Shown: positions 14,898 through 24,961, numbered from the stretch's first letter. The stretch is 64,000 nucleotides of DNA from M0108 sp044228795 (GCA_044228795.1 JBGAUE010000016.1:20273-84272), one strand, 5' to 3'. Program-made: numbers and translations. The notes: generated by a model from the sequence alone, not told the origin.

Positions 14898-16571
14898 ATG
14901 TTCATCGTGAAATGGCTGGCGCCAATCGCCGCACTGCTCCTGCTGAACGCGGCGCTCGGGTTCGAGAATTGGTCGGGGACGCCGGCTATCTGGCCAGAGT
15001 TGCGCCTGGCGCCGGAGTTCCTTGTCCTATGGCTCCTGCTGCTGGTCGCGATACGGGCCTTCGGGGCGGTCCCAAAGGGGCTTGTCACCAGCCTGGCTAT
15101 CGTCTGCACCTTCCTGGTAGTCGGGCGTTACCTCGCGGTCACCGCCCCCATCCTCTTCGGACGGGAGATCAACCTCTATTGGGATATCCCGCAACTGCCG
15201 CGCTTCCTGGCGGTGATTGGCCAGCCGTTGGCCTGGTGGCAGCAGCTCCTCGTCGCCAGCGGTGTGGTGCTGGCCCTGTGGGGTCTGTATCGGCTATTGC
15301 GCGCTCTGGTCGGGATACTGGCGCTCCGCGCCGCGCCCGCGGCGCTGCGGTCAACTCCGGCCCTTGCCGTCACCGCCGGCGCGGTGGTCCTGGTCACAGC
15401 CTACGCGGCTGGGGTGCCGGGGACCTGGGCGCGGGTGTCCAAGCCGGTGACGCCGACCTACGCCCGACAGGCGGAACTGCTGTTCACCGCCTTACTCCCC
15501 GATCGTCTCGCCAGCGCGCTGCCGCCGTCGCCCCCCTTTGACTCGGATTTGGCGGTGCTGAAGGGCCTGGATGTTAAGCTGCTGGTCCTCGAGTCTTACG
15601 GTGCGATCGCTTTCGACCATCCCGAGTCCCGCCGGCGCCTCGCTGCCGCGCGCGACATCCTCGCGCGGACCATCGCCGCGACCGGGCGGCAGGTGGTTTC
15701 GGCCTTCGTCCGTTCACCCACCTTTGGCGGTGCGTCGGACCTGGCGCATCTCAGCCTGCTCTCGGGCATCGATCTGAGCGACCCCCTGCGGCACGACCTG
15801 CTCCTCACCAGCGACCGTCCGACCCTGCTCAGCCTGTTCGATCGCCACGGCTACCGGACCTATGGTTTCTATCCCGCCCTCAGTTGGGACTGGCCCGAGC
15901 GTGCCTTCTACGGCTTCGACGAGTTCCTGGACGGTCCGGCCCTTGGCTATCGGGGTCCAGAGTTTGGACCCTGGTTCATTCCAGACCAATATTCGATGGC
16001 CCGCTTCGACGAGTTGAATCCGATTCGGCCCGACACCCCGCCGCGGCTGCTGTTTTTCCCGACCATCACCAGCCACTTCCCCTTTCGGCAGGTGCCACCC
16101 TATCAGCCGGACTGGTCCCGAGTCCTCTCCGCGCGGCCCTTCGATAGCGAGGATGTCGAGCGTGGGCTCTCCTACCAGGTCGGCGACTGGATGAATCTGC
16201 TACCGGAATACCTGCGGACAATCGAATACACCTATGCCTGGCTCGCCGGCTATCTTGAACAGCCGAGCCCGCGCGATTACTTAATGATTCTGGATGGTGA
16301 TCATCAGCCCACGAGCAGTGTTACCGGTCCCGATGCCCCCTGGGATGTCCCGGTGCATGTCATCACCTCCAGGCCAGAACTGGTGGAGCGATTTCGGGCT
16401 CTGGGATTTCAGCCCGGTTTGGAGCCGCGGCGACCGGTCCTCGGCGGGATGCATGAGCTCACCAGGATCCTGGCCGACGCCTTCGATAGCAAGCGGTCAC
16501 TTAGGTCGCTCCAGGGAGCGCCGGCAAACCAGGCGCCGGCGCAGATACCCGCCGGGACGCCACCGCGCTGA
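14898..16571 (+). CDS. Membrane-anchored alkaline phosphatase/sulfatase-superfamily protein (LtaS-like)
   Basis: 557 residues with five or so hydrophobic segments in the first 170 residues (first one IAALLLLNAALGF) followed by a periplasmic domain of the alkaline-phosphatase superfamily, the layout of lipoteichoic-acid synthase and phosphoethanolamine or phosphoglycerol transferases. Retained metal-site features are LLVLESYGA (Glu), a serine/threonine-rich nucleophile region SPTFGGASDLAHLSLLSG, and MILDGDHQP (Asp-His pair). A strong ribosome-binding site GGGAGGA lies just upstream of ATG 14898, only 16 bases after the methyltransferase stop, so it is probably in the same transcript. It probably modifies a periplasmic glycan or lipid; the group transferred is unknown. 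Confidence 0.75.
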   Translation: MFIVKWLAPIAALLLLNAALGFENWSGTPAIWPELRLAPEFLVLWLLLLVAIRAFGAVPKGLVTSLAIVCTFLVVGRYLAVTAPILFGREINLYWDIPQLPRFLAVIGQPLAWWQQLLVASGVVLALWGLYRLLRALVGILALRAAPAALRSTPALAVTAGAVVLVTAYAAGVPGTWARVSKPVTPTYARQAELLFTALLPDRLASALPPSPPFDSDLAVLKGLDVKLLVLESYGAIAFDHPESRRRLAAARDILARTIAATGRQVVSAFVRSPTFGGASDLAHLSLLSGIDLSDPLRHDLLLTSDRPTLLSLFDRHGYRTYGFYPALSWDWPERAFYGFDEFLDGPALGYRGPEFGPWFIPDQYSMARFDELNPIRPDTPPRLLFFPTITSHFPFRQVPPYQPDWSRVLSARPFDSEDVERGLSYQVGDWMNLLPEYLRTIEYTYAWLAGYLEQPSPRDYLMILDGDHQPTSSVTGPDAPWDVPVHVITSRPELVERFRALGFQPGLEPRRPVLGGMHELTRILADAFDSKRSLRSLQGAPANQAPAQIPAGTPPR

Positions 16572-16717
16572 TGACGCCAATGGGGTTTAGAAGGAGGGGT
16601 ATCCTGAGCGCGATAAGGCGGTGGCGCGCCGGTGCCGCGCGTACGGCGTGGTGTGGCGGAAGGTCCCGCAGTTTGGCGTGATACGCCGCCTGAAAAGCCG
16701 CAACCAACCACCACAAC

Positions 16718-18349
16718 ATGGCTTCCCTGCTCGCCCGCATCGGTATCCGCGCAATTTTGTGGCTTCTGGCCGTCGGCTGGGTGGCTGCCTGCGCCCTTGC
16801 CTGGGTGGGTTCGGAGGAGTTGGCCAAGGCGCGTATGGACCGAACCATCGCGCAAGAGCGCGCACAAGTGCAATCGCAGGCCATGTTCGCCAGTGCCAAC
16901 TTGAACCAGCGATTGGAGCAGGCACGCAGTATTGCCATGACGCTGGCCCTGGATCCGACCATGGCGGCGGCTCTGGGGCGATTTGGACCGGCTATCCAGG
17001 CATCACCCTTACCTCAACCAGAGCGTGGTGCAGTCTGGCTTGCCGACCCGACGCTTCAGCCGATTGCCCAACGCATGACGCGCACCGTTGAGCAGTTTGG
17101 ACTCAATACGATTTGGCTGGTCAACGCCGCTGGCGATACCGTGGCGGAAGGGCACGCCCCCGGCATCAGCCCCTTCACCGGAACCAACTATGTAGACCGC
17201 GAGTACTTCAAGGCCGCCCAACAGGGTCTGCCAGGACTCCAATTTGCCATTGGCCGGGCAACCAACGTGTACGGGCTGTTTTTCTCTGCCCCAGTGCAGA
17301 TCGCCGGCCAATTTGTCGGCATGGTCGGCGTGGGGCTATCCGTCCCCAAGCTCAGCCCTGTCATTGAGCAATTGAACGCTGTGGTCACCGATGACCTGGG
17401 TGTGATCGTGCTGGCCAAAGACCCTGCACTCCTGATGAAAACCATGCCCGGGGCAACAATTTACACTCTCTCCGCCAAGGAGCGGGATCAGCGTTACAAA
17501 CACCAAGATTTTGAAGCCGTCAACATCCGTGCCGCGGCGGCGGGCGGGTTGCCAACGCTGTATCAGTGGGGCTCCCAGGAGGGGCTGTATGTCATGGAGA
17601 GCTATCCAACCGATGACGGAGCCCTTCGTGTCTACGCACTAGGTGATTTGCACGAGCAGTTCTCTCTGAGCCAGCGTGACCAATTGTGGTGGTTTGGTTT
17701 GGTCAGCCTATTGGCGCTCCTCACGGCGGGATTGCTGGCTAGTATTGCGCAATTCGTGATCACCACGTACAAGCACCGGGCCACATTGCTGAGCATGAAT
17801 GAAGCACTCGCACGGGAAGCCAATACCGATGCACTGACGGGCTGCGCCAACCGACGTAACTTCATGCAGAAGTTGGCGCGGGAGCGCAACCGCTCAAGCC
17901 GCTACAGCTTTGATTTTTGCTTGCTCAGCATGGACATTGACTATTTCAAGCAAGTGAACGACATCTATGGACACGCTGCCGGTGATGAAGTGCTGAAGCA
18001 CTTTGTCGCCATCATTCAAACCAATCTGCGCAATGTGGACACGCTGGGCCGGGTGGGTGGGGAAGAATTTTCCATTCTGCTGCCGCAAACCTCGGCAGAG
18101 GGTGGCGCCATGACGGCCGAGCGCATTAGGGCCTCGGTGCAAGGATCTCCGGCTGTTTTCGGCGCCATCCACATCGCAATCACGGTGAGCATTGGTGGCG
18201 TTGAATGGTCGGCAAGCAGCCTCCAGTCGGTAGATCGCTTGCTAGCCCGGGCCGATGAAGCCCTGTACGCCGCCAAACTCAGCGGGCGCAACCGGGTGGA
18301 GTGGGCTCAGCTCTGCACCGATTCGGCCAGCACCAATAATCCGGCATGA
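16718..18349 (+). CDS. Membrane diguanylate cyclase with extracytoplasmic CACHE-type sensor
   Basis: 543 residues: transmembrane helix at about 10-32, a periplasmic region to about 325 with dCACHE-like features (NTIWLVNAAGDTVA, FTGTNYVDREYFKAA, FFSAPVQIAGQFVGMVGVG), a second helix (LVSLLALLTAGLLASIAQF), and a C-terminal GGDEF domain. The active site is intact (GGEEF 447-451; NTDALTGCANRR; SMDIDYFKQVND) and an RxxD inhibitory site (Arg438-Asp441) stands five residues before it, so the enzyme should make c-di-GMP and feel product inhibition. Base and codon use look less GC-biased than the housekeeping genes, which fits transfer from elsewhere. The ATG has no strong ribosome-binding site. Confidence 0.9.
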   Translation: MASLLARIGIRAILWLLAVGWVAACALAWVGSEELAKARMDRTIAQERAQVQSQAMFASANLNQRLEQARSIAMTLALDPTMAAALGRFGPAIQASPLPQPERGAVWLADPTLQPIAQRMTRTVEQFGLNTIWLVNAAGDTVAEGHAPGISPFTGTNYVDREYFKAAQQGLPGLQFAIGRATNVYGLFFSAPVQIAGQFVGMVGVGLSVPKLSPVIEQLNAVVTDDLGVIVLAKDPALLMKTMPGATIYTLSAKERDQRYKHQDFEAVNIRAAAAGGLPTLYQWGSQEGLYVMESYPTDDGALRVYALGDLHEQFSLSQRDQLWWFGLVSLLALLTAGLLASIAQFVITTYKHRATLLSMNEALAREANTDALTGCANRRNFMQKLARERNRSSRYSFDFCLLSMDIDYFKQVNDIYGHAAGDEVLKHFVAIIQTNLRNVDTLGRVGGEEFSILLPQTSAEGGAMTAERIRASVQGSPAVFGAIHIAITVSIGGVEWSASSLQSVDRLLARADEALYAAKLSGRNRVEWAQLCTDSASTNNPA

Positions 18350-18439
18350 CCATAAAATAGGGCGAACTTCGTTCAACCACTTGATAAAATTTAGGTTACG
18401 CCAATAACCTTTGGAAGAAGCAGCCCAACGAGGTCGCCC

Positions 18440-21400
18440 ATGCCCGAGTCGACTCCAGAGTCGGTGCGGTTTCACCCATTCGCCGGCCTAAGTGTGCGCG
18501 GCGATTTAGATTGCGGTGTCCTGTCGCCGGACGACCCAGCCACGGATGACGGGCTTGACCCCGCCCTGATTGGGGCCTTCGTCACCCGCTGGTCCGCCGC
18601 CACCGGTAGCGAGCGGGCCAACTACCAGCTCTTCCTGACTGAACTCTGTACCCTGCTTGGCCTGCCCCGGCCGGACCCGGCGCGGGAAGACACCCAGGAC
18701 AACGCTTACTGCTTCGAACGCCGCGTCTGCTTTCAGCACGGGGACGGCCCCAGAGTCAGGGCTTTATCGACCTCTACCGCCGCGCCTGCTACGTCCTGGA
18801 GTGCAAACAGACCGGCCTGGAACTGGATACCCGTGGCTGGGTCAAGGCCATGCTGCGCGCCCACGGCCAGGCGGTGCAATATGTCCGCGCCCTGCCCGTA
18901 GCAGAGGGCCGTCCCCCCTTCGTCGTGGTGGTGGACGTGGGGCGCGGCATCGAGCTCTCCAGCGAGTTCAGCCGCAGCGGCGGCGCCTACATCCCCTATC
19001 CCGATCCGCGCTCCCACCGTCTCCGGCTCGATGACCTGCGCCGGCCCGACATCCGCGCCCGGCTGCGCGCCCTCTGGCTCGACCCGCTCAGCCTCGACCT
19101 CAGCCGCCGTGCCGCCCGGGTCACCCGCGACATCGCCGCCCGCCTGGCCCGCCTTGCCGTCTCGCTCGAAGGCGGCGGCCATCCCCCCGAGGTCACCGCC
19201 GCCTTTCTGATCCGCTGTCTCTTCACCCTGTTCGCCGAGGACGTGGGGCTGCTACCCAACAACGCCTTCACCGATTTGCTGCGCTCCGTGCGCGACGACC
19301 CCGCTCAGCTCGTGCCACTCATCGGCCACCTGTGGCGGGAGATGAACGCCGGCACCCCCTTTTCCGTGATCCTGCGCAGCCGTATCCTCCGCTTCAACGG
19401 ACGCCTCTTCGCCGACGCGACCGTGCTGCCGCTGGACCCTGACCAGATCGACCTGCTCATCGACGCTGGCCGCGCCGACTGGCGCCACGTAGAGCCGGCC
19501 ATCTTCGGCACCCTCCTGGAACGCGCCCTGGACCCCTTGGAACGCCACAAGCTTGGCGCCCATTACACGCCGCGCGCCTATGTCGAGCGCCTGGTGCTTC
19601 CCACCGTCATCGCGCCCCTGCGGGACGAATGGACCGCGGTACATAGCGCCGCCTTCAGCCTCCATGAGCAGGTCAAGGACGGAGAGGCGGTCAAGCTGGT
19701 CTCCGCCTTCCAGGGCCGCCTGGCCCAGGTGCGGGTGCTGGATCCGGCCTGCGGGTCCGGAAATTTTCTGTACGTGACCCTGGAGCACTTGAAGCGCCTG
19801 GAGGGCGAGGTGCTCGACACCCTGGAACAACTCGGCCAGCGCCAGATCCTCATGGAGATGGAAGGGGTGAGCGTGGACCCCCACCAGTTCCTCGGCCTGG
19901 AGATCAACCCCCGGGCTGCGTCCATCGCCGAGATGGTCCTGTGGATCGGCTACCTGCAGTGGCACTTCCGCACCCACGGCAGCGTCAGCCCGCCCGAGCC
20001 CGTGATCCGCGACTTCCGCAACATCCAATGCCGCGACGCCGTCCTCGACTACGACCGGGTGGAGTGGGTGACCGATGCCCAGGGCCGCCCCGTTACCCGC
20101 TGGGATGGCCGCACCACCAAGCTCCACCCTGTCACCGGCGAGCCGGTTCCGGACGAGACCGCCCGGGTCCCCCTGGAGCGTTACGTCAATCCTCGCCCGG
20201 CACAGTGGCCGGAGGCGGACTTTGTGGTGGGGAATCCGCCGTTTATTGGTGCCGGCAACATGCGCCGGGCCCTGGGGGATGGCTACGTGGACGCCCTGCG
20301 CACGACCTGGCGAGACGTCCCGGAATCCCCTGACTATGTCATGTACTGGTGGGAACGCGCCGCCGAACTGACGCGGGGCGGGCACCTCCGCCGCTTCGGC
20401 TTCATCACCACCAACAGCCTGGGCCAGACCTTCAACCGGCGGGTGCTGGAGAGGCATCTCAAGGCAGCCGAGCCCCTGTCCCTACTCTTCGCCGTTCCGG
20501 ACCACCCCTGGGTGGATTCTGCGGACGGGGCCGCGGTGCGGATCGGCATGACCGTGGGAGAGGTGGGCGCGTCACCCGGGGTCATTGACCAGGTGGTGGC
20601 CGAACGCCGCGGTCAGGGTGAGGGGCTGGACGTTGATCTGGAGCGAAGTTCGGGCCGCATCCACGCCGACCTGCGCATTGGGGCGGATGTGGCCTCGGCT
20701 CTGACCTTGCAAGCCAATCAGGGAATCAGCTCGCCCGGGGTCAAGCTTCATGGCGCCGGGTTCATCATCACGCCGGCGGAGGCCGCGGCCCTGGGCCTGG
20801 GCCGAGTGCCGGGGCTGGAGCGGCATATCCGGTCCTATCTGAATGGCCGCGATCTGACTCAGAGCCCGCGCAGGGTCATGGTCATCGACCTGTTCGGTCT
20901 ATCGGACGTTGAAGTTCGTGCGGGCTTCCCCGAAGTCTACCAATGGGTCTTTGAAAGGGTAAAGCCAGAACGGGACCAGAACAATCGCGCGACTTATCGG
21001 GATAACTGGTGGATATTCGGGGAACCGCGCAAGGACCTCCGTCCGGCCCTAACGGGCCAGACTCGTTACATCGCCACCGTGGAGACCGCCAAGCACCGCA
21101 CCTTCGTATTCCTGGATCAGGCCATCCTGCCGGACAACAAGTTAATCAACATTGCGCTTGATGACGCTTGGGCCTTGGGGGTCCTCTCCAGCTGCATCCA
21201 TGTTTTCTGGGCGCTGTCGTCCGGCAGCCATTTGGGCGTCGGCAATGATCCGGTCTACGTTAAGACCCGCTGTTTCGAGACCTTCCCCTTCCCTGATCCA
21301 ACCGAATCCTTGAAGGACCGCATCCGCCAGCTTGCCGAAGACCTGGACGCCCACCGCAAGGCCCGCCAGGCCCTCCACCCGGGGCTGACCTTGACCGGGA

Positions 21401-22063
21401 TGTACAACGTGATGGAGCAGCGCCGCCGGGGCGAGCCCCTGACCCCCAAGGACAGGATCATCCACGAACAGGGCCTGGTCTCGGTGCTGCGGCAACTCCA
21501 CGACGAGCTGGACGCCGCCGTGATCGCCGCCTACGGCTGGGAGGACCTGATCCCCGCCCTCGTCGCCACTCCCCAGGCAGCGGCATCCCGCCGCGCTGGG
21601 CCTCGCGCCGACGCAAACGCCGCGTCTAGCCCCGCGACGGCACCCCTAAGCGATAGGCCCGGCACGGACCAGGACCGCGCAAGGGGTTTAGAAGAAACCA
21701 TCCTGCAACGCCTGGTCGCCCTCAATGCCGAGCGCGCCGCCGAGGAGCGTCGTGGCCTCATCCGCTGGCTACGCCCCGAGTTCCAGCATCCCGGGGGTGT
21801 GGCCACCGTCCAGGCCGAGGCGAAAATCACCACCACGACGCCTGCCGCCAGCGGCCCCAAACCCGACTGGCCCAGGACCCTGCCCGAGCAGTTCCAGGCC
21901 CTGCGCGCTGCCCTCACCGCCCGCCCAGGCCCGCTCAGTACCGCCGACCTGGCGCTGAGCTTCACCCGCGCCCACCCGCGCCCGGGTCGCCGAACTCCTG
22001 GAGACCCTCGCCACCCTCGGTCACGCCCGCCGCCTGGAGGATGGCCGCTACCTACCTGGCTAG
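18440..22063 (+). pseudogene. MmeI-like type IIL restriction-modification gene, two frameshifts
   Basis: Combined R-M polypeptide of roughly 1200 residues. The methyltransferase has motif I VLDPACGSGNFLYV and motif IV FVVGNPPFIGAGNMRR, then a target-recognition region (FETFPFPDP) as in MmeI-type enzymes. The first part (start ATG 18440, ribosome site GAGG) reads to FQHGDGP; from there the protein continues (SQGFIDLYRRACYVLECKQ) only one frame back, as if one C were lost from the C4 run at 18748-18751. Near 21970 a second shift of the opposite sense is needed to reach the natural end LETLATLGHARRLEDGRYL and the stop at 22063; without it the frame runs on to 22311 across unrelated sequence. Broken gene, phase-variable gene or sequence error are all possible. 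Confidence 0.75.
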
Positions 22064-22135
22064 CGCCCCCACCTGAACAGCTTGCTAGCCTGCTAGGCTA
22101 CAGGCTGCCTATCTCACAGAGAGCAACCGAAGACG

Positions 22136-22307
22136 ATGAAACGAACGATTTACATAGAACCTTCTGTCGTGAGCTACTTGACCGCGCGGCCGAGTCAGGA
22201 TGCCATCGTTGCCCGCTCGGACACCCGTCTTGCGTGGCCTGTGCGCCGCCAGGGGCTTCATCCTGCCTGAGCCGGTTACGCCTTTTGAACTTATGGAGAC
22301 AAGTTAA
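22136..22307 (+). pseudogene. Gutted PIN-domain (VapC-like) toxin gene
   Basis: ATG 22136 opens the typical start of a PIN toxin (KRTIYIEPSVVSYLTARPSQ, where the family has an Asp or Glu metal ligand followed by SYLTARPSRD). About 30 codons later similarity stops; in a different frame the normal C-terminus of such a toxin appears (CAARGFILPEPVTPFELME) and ends in TAA 22305-22307. Only about 170 of an expected 420 bases remain, so an internal deletion removed the middle of the domain, including most catalytic acids. Confidence 0.65.
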
Positions 22308-22523
22308 ATGACCGCTTCTCCCGCTTGGCAAGACCTGATAGTGGCTGAACTGCATGCCATACGTGATCAGCTTGCTGAACGCTTCCAAAATGATCTGACT
22401 GCCTATTCAGAGGCAGCTACAGCCCACTGCCGCGCCTTGGGTTTCTACCCCGTTACAGCTCCCAAGGATAAGGAATCCACAACACCTGACTCAGTTCCAA
22501 CACCCGCGCAGGGGAGAGTCTGA
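22308..22523 (+). CDS. Small protein, probable partner (antitoxin-like) of the deleted PIN toxin
   Basis: 71-residue protein starting directly after the PIN remnant's stop codon. Its N-terminal pattern WQDLIVAELHAIRDQLAERFQNDLTAY resembles the short 'VRAIRD...AARFNYDL' proteins commonly encoded next to PIN toxins, so it is probably the antitoxin or companion of the lost toxin. The frame appears intact. With no active toxin it may be drifting or kept by chance. Confidence 0.6.
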   Translation: MTASPAWQDLIVAELHAIRDQLAERFQNDLTAYSEAATAHCRALGFYPVTAPKDKESTTPDSVPTPAQGRV

Positions 22524-22537
22524 GCGGCACTGCCACC

Positions 22538-23464
22538 TTAATCCTCGGCATCCAGGCCCTTGCGCCGCGCCCGCGGGTGGGCCTGGTCATAGACCTGGGC
22601 CAGGTGCTGGAAGTCGAGGTGGGTGTAAATCTGGGTGGTGCTGATGTTGGCGTGACCCAGGAGTTCCTGCACGGCGCGCAGGTCGCTGGAGGATTCCAGT
22701 AGGTGGCTGGCGAAGGAGTGGCGAAGCAGGTGGGGGTGCAGGTGGCGGCCAGCGCCCTGGGCCGCCGCCCAATGCCGCAGCCGCTGCTCGACGGTGCGGG
22801 GGTGGATGCGGCGACCGCGCTGGCTGACGAAGAGGGCGGTCTCTTCCGGATTGGCGAGTTGGCCGCGCACCTCATGCCAGCGCTGTACGGCCGCGAGGGC
22901 CTGGGCACCAACGGGGACGCGGCGGCTCTTGGCCCCCTTGCCGAGGACCTCCAGGCTGGCGTCGGCTAGGTCGATGTCGTTCAGGTTCACCGAGACCAAC
23001 TCCGCCAGGCGCAGGCCGCTGGAATAGAAAAGTTCGATCATGGCCTTATCGCGCAGGGCCAGGGGGTCCTCCGCCGAAGTCTGGTCCAGCAGGGCACAGA
23101 GGTGGTCGGCCTCGAAGGTGGTGGGCAGTTTGCGCTCGGTCTTGGGGGCGCGGATACCCAGGGCGGGGTTGCTGCCCAGGCGGCCCTCCCGCAGGAGATA
23201 TTTAAAGAGGCTGCGCAGGGAGGAGAGTTCCCGTTGCAAGGTTTTGCCGCTGGCTCCGCCGCGGTGCCGCCATGCGACGTAGCGGCGCACCTCTTCCGGG
23301 GTCATAACTGCCCAGTCCAGCTCCAGGCCAGCGCCCTCGCGCCAGGCGCTGATCCGTTCCAGGTCCCGGCGATAGTTGGTCAGGGTCAGGGGCGAGAGCC
23401 GGCGTTCGTGGCCTAGGTGGAGCAGGAAGGCCGTGAGTCCCTCGTTGGGGCTGCTTTCGGACAT
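22538..23464 (-). CDS. xerC: Site-specific tyrosine recombinase XerC
   Basis: 308-residue tyrosine recombinase that with XerD resolves chromosome dimers at dif. N-terminal SAM-like core-binding domain (residues about 1-95), catalytic domain with Arg in SSGLRLAELVSV, the beta-hairpin Lys in GKGAKSRRVPV, HxxR in HLLRHSFASH, and the His/Tyr end LGHANISTTQIYTHLD. It is last in the lptM-lysA-...-dapF-DUF484-xerC run, the usual gammaproteobacterial neighbourhood, which supports XerC rather than a phage or integron integrase. ATG start 8 bases after the DUF484 gene. Confidence 0.95.
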   Translation of the reverse strand: MSESSPNEGLTAFLLHLGHERRLSPLTLTNYRRDLERISAWREGAGLELDWAVMTPEEVRRYVAWRHRGGASGKTLQRELSSLRSLFKYLLREGRLGSNPALGIRAPKTERKLPTTFEADHLCALLDQTSAEDPLALRDKAMIELFYSSGLRLAELVSVNLNDIDLADASLEVLGKGAKSRRVPVGAQALAAVQRWHEVRGQLANPEETALFVSQRGRRIHPRTVEQRLRHWAAAQGAGRHLHPHLLRHSFASHLLESSSDLRAVQELLGHANISTTQIYTHLDFQHLAQVYDQAHPRARRKGLDAED

Positions 23465-23472
23465 GACCTAGA

Positions 23473-24126
23473 TCAGGGGCGGTTGAGAGAGGCGAGGCAG
23501 GCGCTGACGAGTTCGCCGAGGCGGTTCAGATGGTCCAGGCCCATGTCCGGACCGAAGCGCGCCGGGTCGGCGCTGCCGATGGCCAGCAGGCCGTTCTGGG
23601 TTGGGGTGCGGATGGGGATGAGAGCGGCGGAGCGGATATTGGGACCGGCGTCCCCGAAGAGGCGGACGGCGCTTTCAGTGTCGAGGGGGCCGCAACGGGC
23701 TGGGGCCTGGCTTGCGGCAGGGGCCCCGGCCACGACCTCGGTTTGGGACCGCTCCGGGTTGACCCCGTCATCCATCGCCAGGGTCACGGCCTCGGCGTCA
23801 AACTCCTGGCACAGGGAATCACCCAGCACGGCCTCCAGTGCCTCCTGGTCCGGGGCCATGATGAGTTGCAGTACCAGGCCATGAAGGCGGCTGGCGAGGG
23901 TTTCATAGTCGTGGGCCCTGGAAATGAGCTGCGCCAGGAGGCGACGTTCGCCTTCCACCTGGGCACGCAGCAGGCCCATCTGATGTTCGACTAGGGATAG
24001 GGTTCCCTCGGGGCCATGGCGCAGGCGCAGGCGGGCGGTGAGGTCGGGGTGGCGCAGGAAGAATTTCGGGTCGGCCTCCAGGTAAGCGAGGACGGCGGCA
24101 TCCCCGGGCAGTGATGGATTGTTCAA
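23473..24126 (-). CDS. DUF484 family protein
   Basis: 217 residues, the conserved gene between dapF and xerC. N-terminal motif VLAYLEADPKFFLRHPDL, a coiled segment (LSLVEHQMGLLRAQVEGERRLLAQL) and a GAF-like C-terminal domain ending GLLAIGSADPARFGPDMG. Function is not known; location with xerC suggests a link to recombination or signalling. The start is TTG, overlapping the dapF stop as TTGA, with a good ribosome site GGAGAG eight bases upstream; no ATG lies nearby. Confidence 0.88.
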   Translation of the reverse strand: MNNPSLPGDAAVLAYLEADPKFFLRHPDLTARLRLRHGPEGTLSLVEHQMGLLRAQVEGERRLLAQLISRAHDYETLASRLHGLVLQLIMAPDQEALEAVLGDSLCQEFDAEAVTLAMDDGVNPERSQTEVVAGAPAASQAPARCGPLDTESAVRLFGDAGPNIRSAALIPIRTPTQNGLLAIGSADPARFGPDMGLDHLNRLGELVSACLASLNRP

Positions 24127-24953
24127 AGTTCGATCTCTCCATCAAAGACGCTGACGGCGGGCCCGGTCATCCATACGGGTGCGGCGCCGCCTGCCCAGAT
24201 GATGCTCAGATCGCCGCCGGGCAGACTCACCCGCACGGTTTCGTCCAGCACACCGAGGCGACGGCCTACCGCCACGGCGGCGCAGGCGCCGGTGCCACAG
24301 GCCAGGGTCTCGCCCGTGCCACGTTCGAATACCCGCAGCCGGACATGGCCCGGGTCCAGGATCTGTAAAAACCCGGCGTTGACCCGGCGGGGAAAGCGCG
24401 GATGATGTTCGATGAGGGGGCCAAGCCGGGCGACGGGGGCCTGGTCCAGGTCCTTGACCTGTATGACGGCGTGGGGGTTGCCCATGGAGACGGCGCCGAT
24501 CCTGAGGGTCTGGCCGTCCACCTCCAGATCGTAGCTATCGGCCTCCGCCGCAGCCAGGAAGGGGATGTGCTGGGGCTCGAACTGGGGGGCGCCCATGTTT
24601 ACCCGCGCCTGGCCGTCGGCGTCCAGGAAGAGATGGATGGGGCCGGCGGCGGTACCCACCGGGATCTCGGTCTTGTCCGTCAGCCCCTGGTCGAGCACGA
24701 AACGGGCGAAGCAGCGGGCGCCGTTGCCGCACTGTTCCACCTCGGAGCCGTCGGCATTGAAAATGCGGTAGTGAAAGTCGGTGTCGGCCAGGCGCGGCGG
24801 TTCCACCAGCAGAATCTGGTCGCAGCCGATACCGAAACGGCGATCCGCCAGGAAGCGGCATTGCTCCGCGCCCAAATTCACCTGCTGGCGAACGCCGTCA
24901 AAGACGACAAAGTCGTTGCCCAGGCCCTGCATCTTGGTAAATCGCAGCTTCAT
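24123..24953 (-). CDS. dapF: Diaminopimelate epimerase DapF
   Basis: Converts LL- to meso-diaminopimelate for lysine and peptidoglycan synthesis without a cofactor. The two catalytic cysteines are seen in EQCGNGARCFARF and LACGTGACAAVAVGR; the opening KMQGLGNDFVV and MGNPHAVI are characteristic. 276 residues, standard length, ATG start. It lies close to lysA, which uses its product, but a methyltransferase gene separates the two. Confidence 0.96.
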   Translation of the reverse strand: MKLRFTKMQGLGNDFVVFDGVRQQVNLGAEQCRFLADRRFGIGCDQILLVEPPRLADTDFHYRIFNADGSEVEQCGNGARCFARFVLDQGLTDKTEIPVGTAAGPIHLFLDADGQARVNMGAPQFEPQHIPFLAAAEADSYDLEVDGQTLRIGAVSMGNPHAVIQVKDLDQAPVARLGPLIEHHPRFPRRVNAGFLQILDPGHVRLRVFERGTGETLACGTGACAAVAVGRRLGVLDETVRVSLPGGDLSIIWAGGAAPVWMTGPAVSVFDGEIEL

Positions 24954-24961
24954 GGTTCCTG

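Noticed and set aside
18393..18410. Terminator AGGTTA-N6-TAACCT after the diguanylate cyclase
   Set aside because: The stem is only six AT-rich base pairs with a three-T tail, too weak to call.
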